NCBI RefSeq assembly: GCF_000304475.1
Contig: NC_018941.1
Span: 620,001-684,000 of the forward strand
Direction: 5' to 3'
Length of the DNA stretch: 64,000 bases
From: Kazachstania africana CBS 2517
Lineage: Eukaryota > Ascomycota > Saccharomycetes > Saccharomycetales > Saccharomycetaceae
Position 1 is the first letter of the stretch; every line of letters starts with the position of its first letter. A program made the translations under genes and the position numbers. Positions 62,701-64,000 of the stretch are shown here, piece after piece. A model generated the notes under the pieces. The model had not been told where the DNA came from, did no database searches, and saw only the letters and a program-made list of their open reading frames with translations.

Positions 62701-63102
62701 GATATTAATATCAATGATTTCAGCATTAGCATATAAGAAGATAATGGGCACACTTGGCAGCTGTAATTCATGTTGACTACCTGTATCCTGTCCTTGTACT
62801 TCCGGCAGCCATTGCCTTATAAGTGGACGAACTTTCGACCGATATTCATCGACAGATATACAATTTACGATGATAAAATTAATGAAGGGACTGTTCATAC
62901 CTAATTTTCCATGCCCATTGTGATTTGCTGCGTGTAAGCTGACTGGAAGTCTACCAATGGTCCTAATTGAGCCAGCTGGGGACTTCCAATGGACATTTTC
63001 TAAAGGGAAGATTTTCCTGAATTCGTCCCTGATACTTTCAAAAAGATCAAAGGGATCAAAATAACTCAATATAATTGATGTTCCATCGGCATCCTGGTCC
63101 AT
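59779..63102 (-). CDS. TRS130: Trs130, TRAPPII complex subunit
   Basis: This 1107-aa protein is a large TRAPPII-specific subunit, which helps activate the Rab GTPases Ypt31/32 at the late Golgi. The start is the ATG at 63102 (MDQDADGTSIILSYFDPFDL); the frame continues upstream only to a TTG. The N-terminal domain block IILSYFDPFDLFESIRDEF and the C-terminal immunoglobulin-like region (VPYQITIENLECEW, then the strand-rich end) are typical of the TRAPPC10 family. Length matches S. cerevisiae (1102 aa). It is divergent from ESC1, as in YMR218C/YMR219W. Confidence 0.94.
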   Translation of the reverse strand: MDQDADGTSIILSYFDPFDLFESIRDEFRKIFPLENVHWKSPAGSIRTIGRLPVSLHAANHNGHGKLGMNSPFINFIIVNCISVDEYRSKVRPLIRQWLPEVQGQDTGSQHELQLPSVPIIFLYANAEIIDINIFKTMSIMEKIEKDFPDVQALELKSVYKSPKEKEAFWNQLSQNIKSYLLKIFQQRLDYLKNDLGKHHGQPPSVEQLVIQERLLDLYSEFNIVDEGISQLSMIKSLLRKLLLMNDTLKLKDHKLENHFAVSSDENSQISVSESLKNGTLTEYGYHKYFFVKELHFLLHSELNATAYLKVYKLLRTFLGTIETSTLKNNVNYLNFRYSFLEFMISLVSSEKMVQSPILDEVKGELLLLKRDCWIESVLASTEFKLHGRSVTMDTQYKFDNLPKTEDDFHDKIINSSKEIIEIFSKCAKRRRQRTIDYLTIEIGLLHFQRKEYENTIILFVSSYEFYIQSNWNLIGLKILKVFIQSLLNCSNITTLQIDDASISVSDVLKNAFLNLVNLSEDLEEKILYWQKFLELSTTAEQKIIFPVKSLFNIDVDDCIDLLRPNVYGIGLHVKSIFTENFEIDSIIFKLKNSDHTITFRAFDVNIKLSTIESTIVLETNEISFGDFVPVAIEISIKGNVFVHNFPSNNNKKYISILPLYDGNNVSLHLQQARSLKLGQYALTANLNNPCNAENIHLDMVVVKEDSSEPFPITFEEDADVPYLKIQDLSFTSKKIEYFPSRQITSFKLKVTLSFDIGRIHYKEINTIEINCFLPISVSVEDIFKKSLFFFKFLLNTSIKEVPLLLHSSKLKADAETKYDLSGDFEPPKPIILRSNVTESCLNCYQIKCADKFDRKDIFHLNIKYNSLKEYLDLIVTNSFLLGENDEESMDTFKKWRLIWKNYVLDKISYDFDVFDKERTVKLCSSEAIINKIIFMLKKPAILDPDMKKMMINCIERLVIGIPATHIDGTKYFKSLEQKELSLPVELPEFDQFFFVEFVPKEPTSKVLEAGVPVPYQITIENLECEWNRSGIEKFENVFEISSSNEWLVNGKKRFLIPEQSQTVSYDVSLIPLKKGYLSFPGIEITNTRDGATRIDYVNAFDSILVL

Positions 63103-63306
63103 TTTAGTGCTTATAGTCCTTTGAATGTGCTCATCTTCTATATTCAATGTGATCTGTAAGATATGATTTTTCTACAGAACATGCGAAAACGCAAAACTCT
63201 GAAAAAAATAATATAATTATATTGAAAAGGGAATTTGATATTATCAGTGTAAACAAAGCTCATCCGCTCAGAGATACACTTAAGTCATTAGCATAGAAAT
63301 ACCAGT

Positions 63307-64000
63307 ATGGGTAGTGACTCTAAAAAGAAAGATGAAAAACAGTCTAGGTTGAGCTTGTCAGCTCCTACTCGGAATCTCAAGCAATACAAGTCGATATTTG
63401 ATCAAAGATACAGATCTAAGAGTAGAGGGACAGGGTTTAGGGTGAGTAAACCAAAATGTTTAGATACTAATCGTCGTTTGCAAAGGGAAAGCGATACTGT
63501 CAAAGCCTCTACTTGGGTGAACTCTCTTATTGAAAGGGGAAGGCATATACTTTCAGAAATACACAATGATGACATGAAATTTGAAGCTGAACTCAGGGAT
63601 CTTGAAAGGACAACTAGAATCGAAGAATCTATTGTTAACGATATCCTTGAAAAGCATACTGAGATCGCTGTGCCCTATGAAAAAGCTGACTTGATAGCTG
63701 CAGGTAGTGCTGATGAGAACAATCAACTAATACTCCCAAATAGTGGAACACGTCTAGAAAATTCCGAAAGCACTGAACAGGAGGAATCTAATAGCGAGGA
63801 TAACTCAGAAAGCGATGCTTCTTTAGTAATTTTGTCCAGTTCAGAAGAAAATAGTATTAGTGAGATGCGAGCGGAAGATGAAGATATCTCTTCTTCAGAG
63901 GAATACGAAACTATAAAGCGCAGTATAGCTGAGGAAGCTTTATTGAATATGGCAAATTATGAGAACACTGGAGAGGAATACCCCCAGGGCTCTCCAGAAC
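63307..64000 (+). CDS. ESC1: Esc1, nuclear-periphery silencing protein (5' part, runs off window)
   Basis: An open frame begins at the ATG at 63307 and continues without a stop to the window end (231 codons seen). The start is basic (MGSDSKKKDEKQ, then LSLSAPTRNLKQYKSIFDQRY) and the rest is acidic and Ser/Glu-rich (SNSEDNSESDAS, EDEDISSSEEYE). Its place and strand beside TRS130 match ESC1 (YMR219W), a very large acidic protein under the inner nuclear membrane that helps anchor silent telomeric chromatin through Sir4. The assignment rests mainly on synteny and composition. Confidence 0.85.
   Translation, partial: MGSDSKKKDEKQSRLSLSAPTRNLKQYKSIFDQRYRSKSRGTGFRVSKPKCLDTNRRLQRESDTVKASTWVNSLIERGRHILSEIHNDDMKFEAELRDLERTTRIEESIVNDILEKHTEIAVPYEKADLIAAGSADENNQLILPNSGTRLENSESTEQEESNSEDNSESDASLVILSSSEENSISEMRAEDEDISSSEEYETIKRSIAEEALLNMANYENTGEEYPQGSPE

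Overview
The window is nuclear DNA of a budding yeast of the family Saccharomycetaceae. Almost every conserved protein has a clear Saccharomyces cerevisiae counterpart. Genes are compact, nearly all are intronless, and the one spliced gene has canonical yeast signals (GTATGT, TACTAAC, TAG). The order is that of S. cerevisiae in mosaic blocks, which suggests a relative that is not a close sister, probably a post-genome-duplication genus such as Kazachstania or Naumovozyma. The genus is inferred from gene order and was not tested by any search.

Layout. (1) 0.4-18 kb matches YLR109W-YLR119W in order and strand: AHP1, CCW12, HOG1, a lineage-specific tandem pair of secreted proteins, tRNA-Pro(UGG), AVL9, CFT2, MSL5, CLF1, TML25, SRN2. 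(2) SAN1 (YDR143C in S. cerevisiae) follows at 18-20 kb. (3) 21-34.6 kb matches YPL169C-YPL176C: MEX67, an orphan basic protein, DAP1, then TRE1, SPT14, NIP100, MRPL40 and COX10 as a five-gene block inverted relative to S. cerevisiae. (4) RPN8 and HRK1 (YOR261C, YOR267C). (5) 38.7 kb to the end matches YMR208W-YMR219W: ERG12, YMR209C, MGL2, DML1, EFR3, CEF1, then an 8-kb accessory interval, then SKY1, TRS130 and the start of ESC1, which runs off the edge.

The accessory interval (49.3-57.3 kb) is the most unusual part. In S. cerevisiae this slot holds SCJ1 and GAS3. Here it holds a broken gene with tyrosine-recombinase motifs, coding-like relics, a frameshifted gene for a secreted protein with Lys-Arg (Kex2-type) sites, a short divergent relative of its N-terminal part, and a clear GAS3 pseudogene in three frames with stops. 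GUA1, expected between SKY1 and TRS130, is also absent. A second lineage-specific spot is the 837-bp tandem duplication between HOG1 and AVL9, where both copies carry their own promoter and a start-stop ATGTGATG overlap.

Most genes are housekeeping: mRNA 3' processing, splicing and export (CFT2, MSL5, CLF1, CEF1, MEX67, SKY1), trafficking (AVL9, SRN2, TRE1, TRS130), signalling (HOG1, HRK1, EFR3), protein quality control (SAN1, RPN8), lipid, GPI and heme pathways (ERG12, SPT14, DAP1, COX10), cell wall (CCW12) and redox defence (AHP1). Regulatory sites readable in the sequence include a Yap1-type element at AHP1, a PACE (Rpn4) element at RPN8, Cbf1-type E-boxes upstream of HOG1 and Reb1-type sites. 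Several natural reading frames begin with GTG or TTG; here the first in-frame ATG was used as the start, and it matches the known family N-termini.
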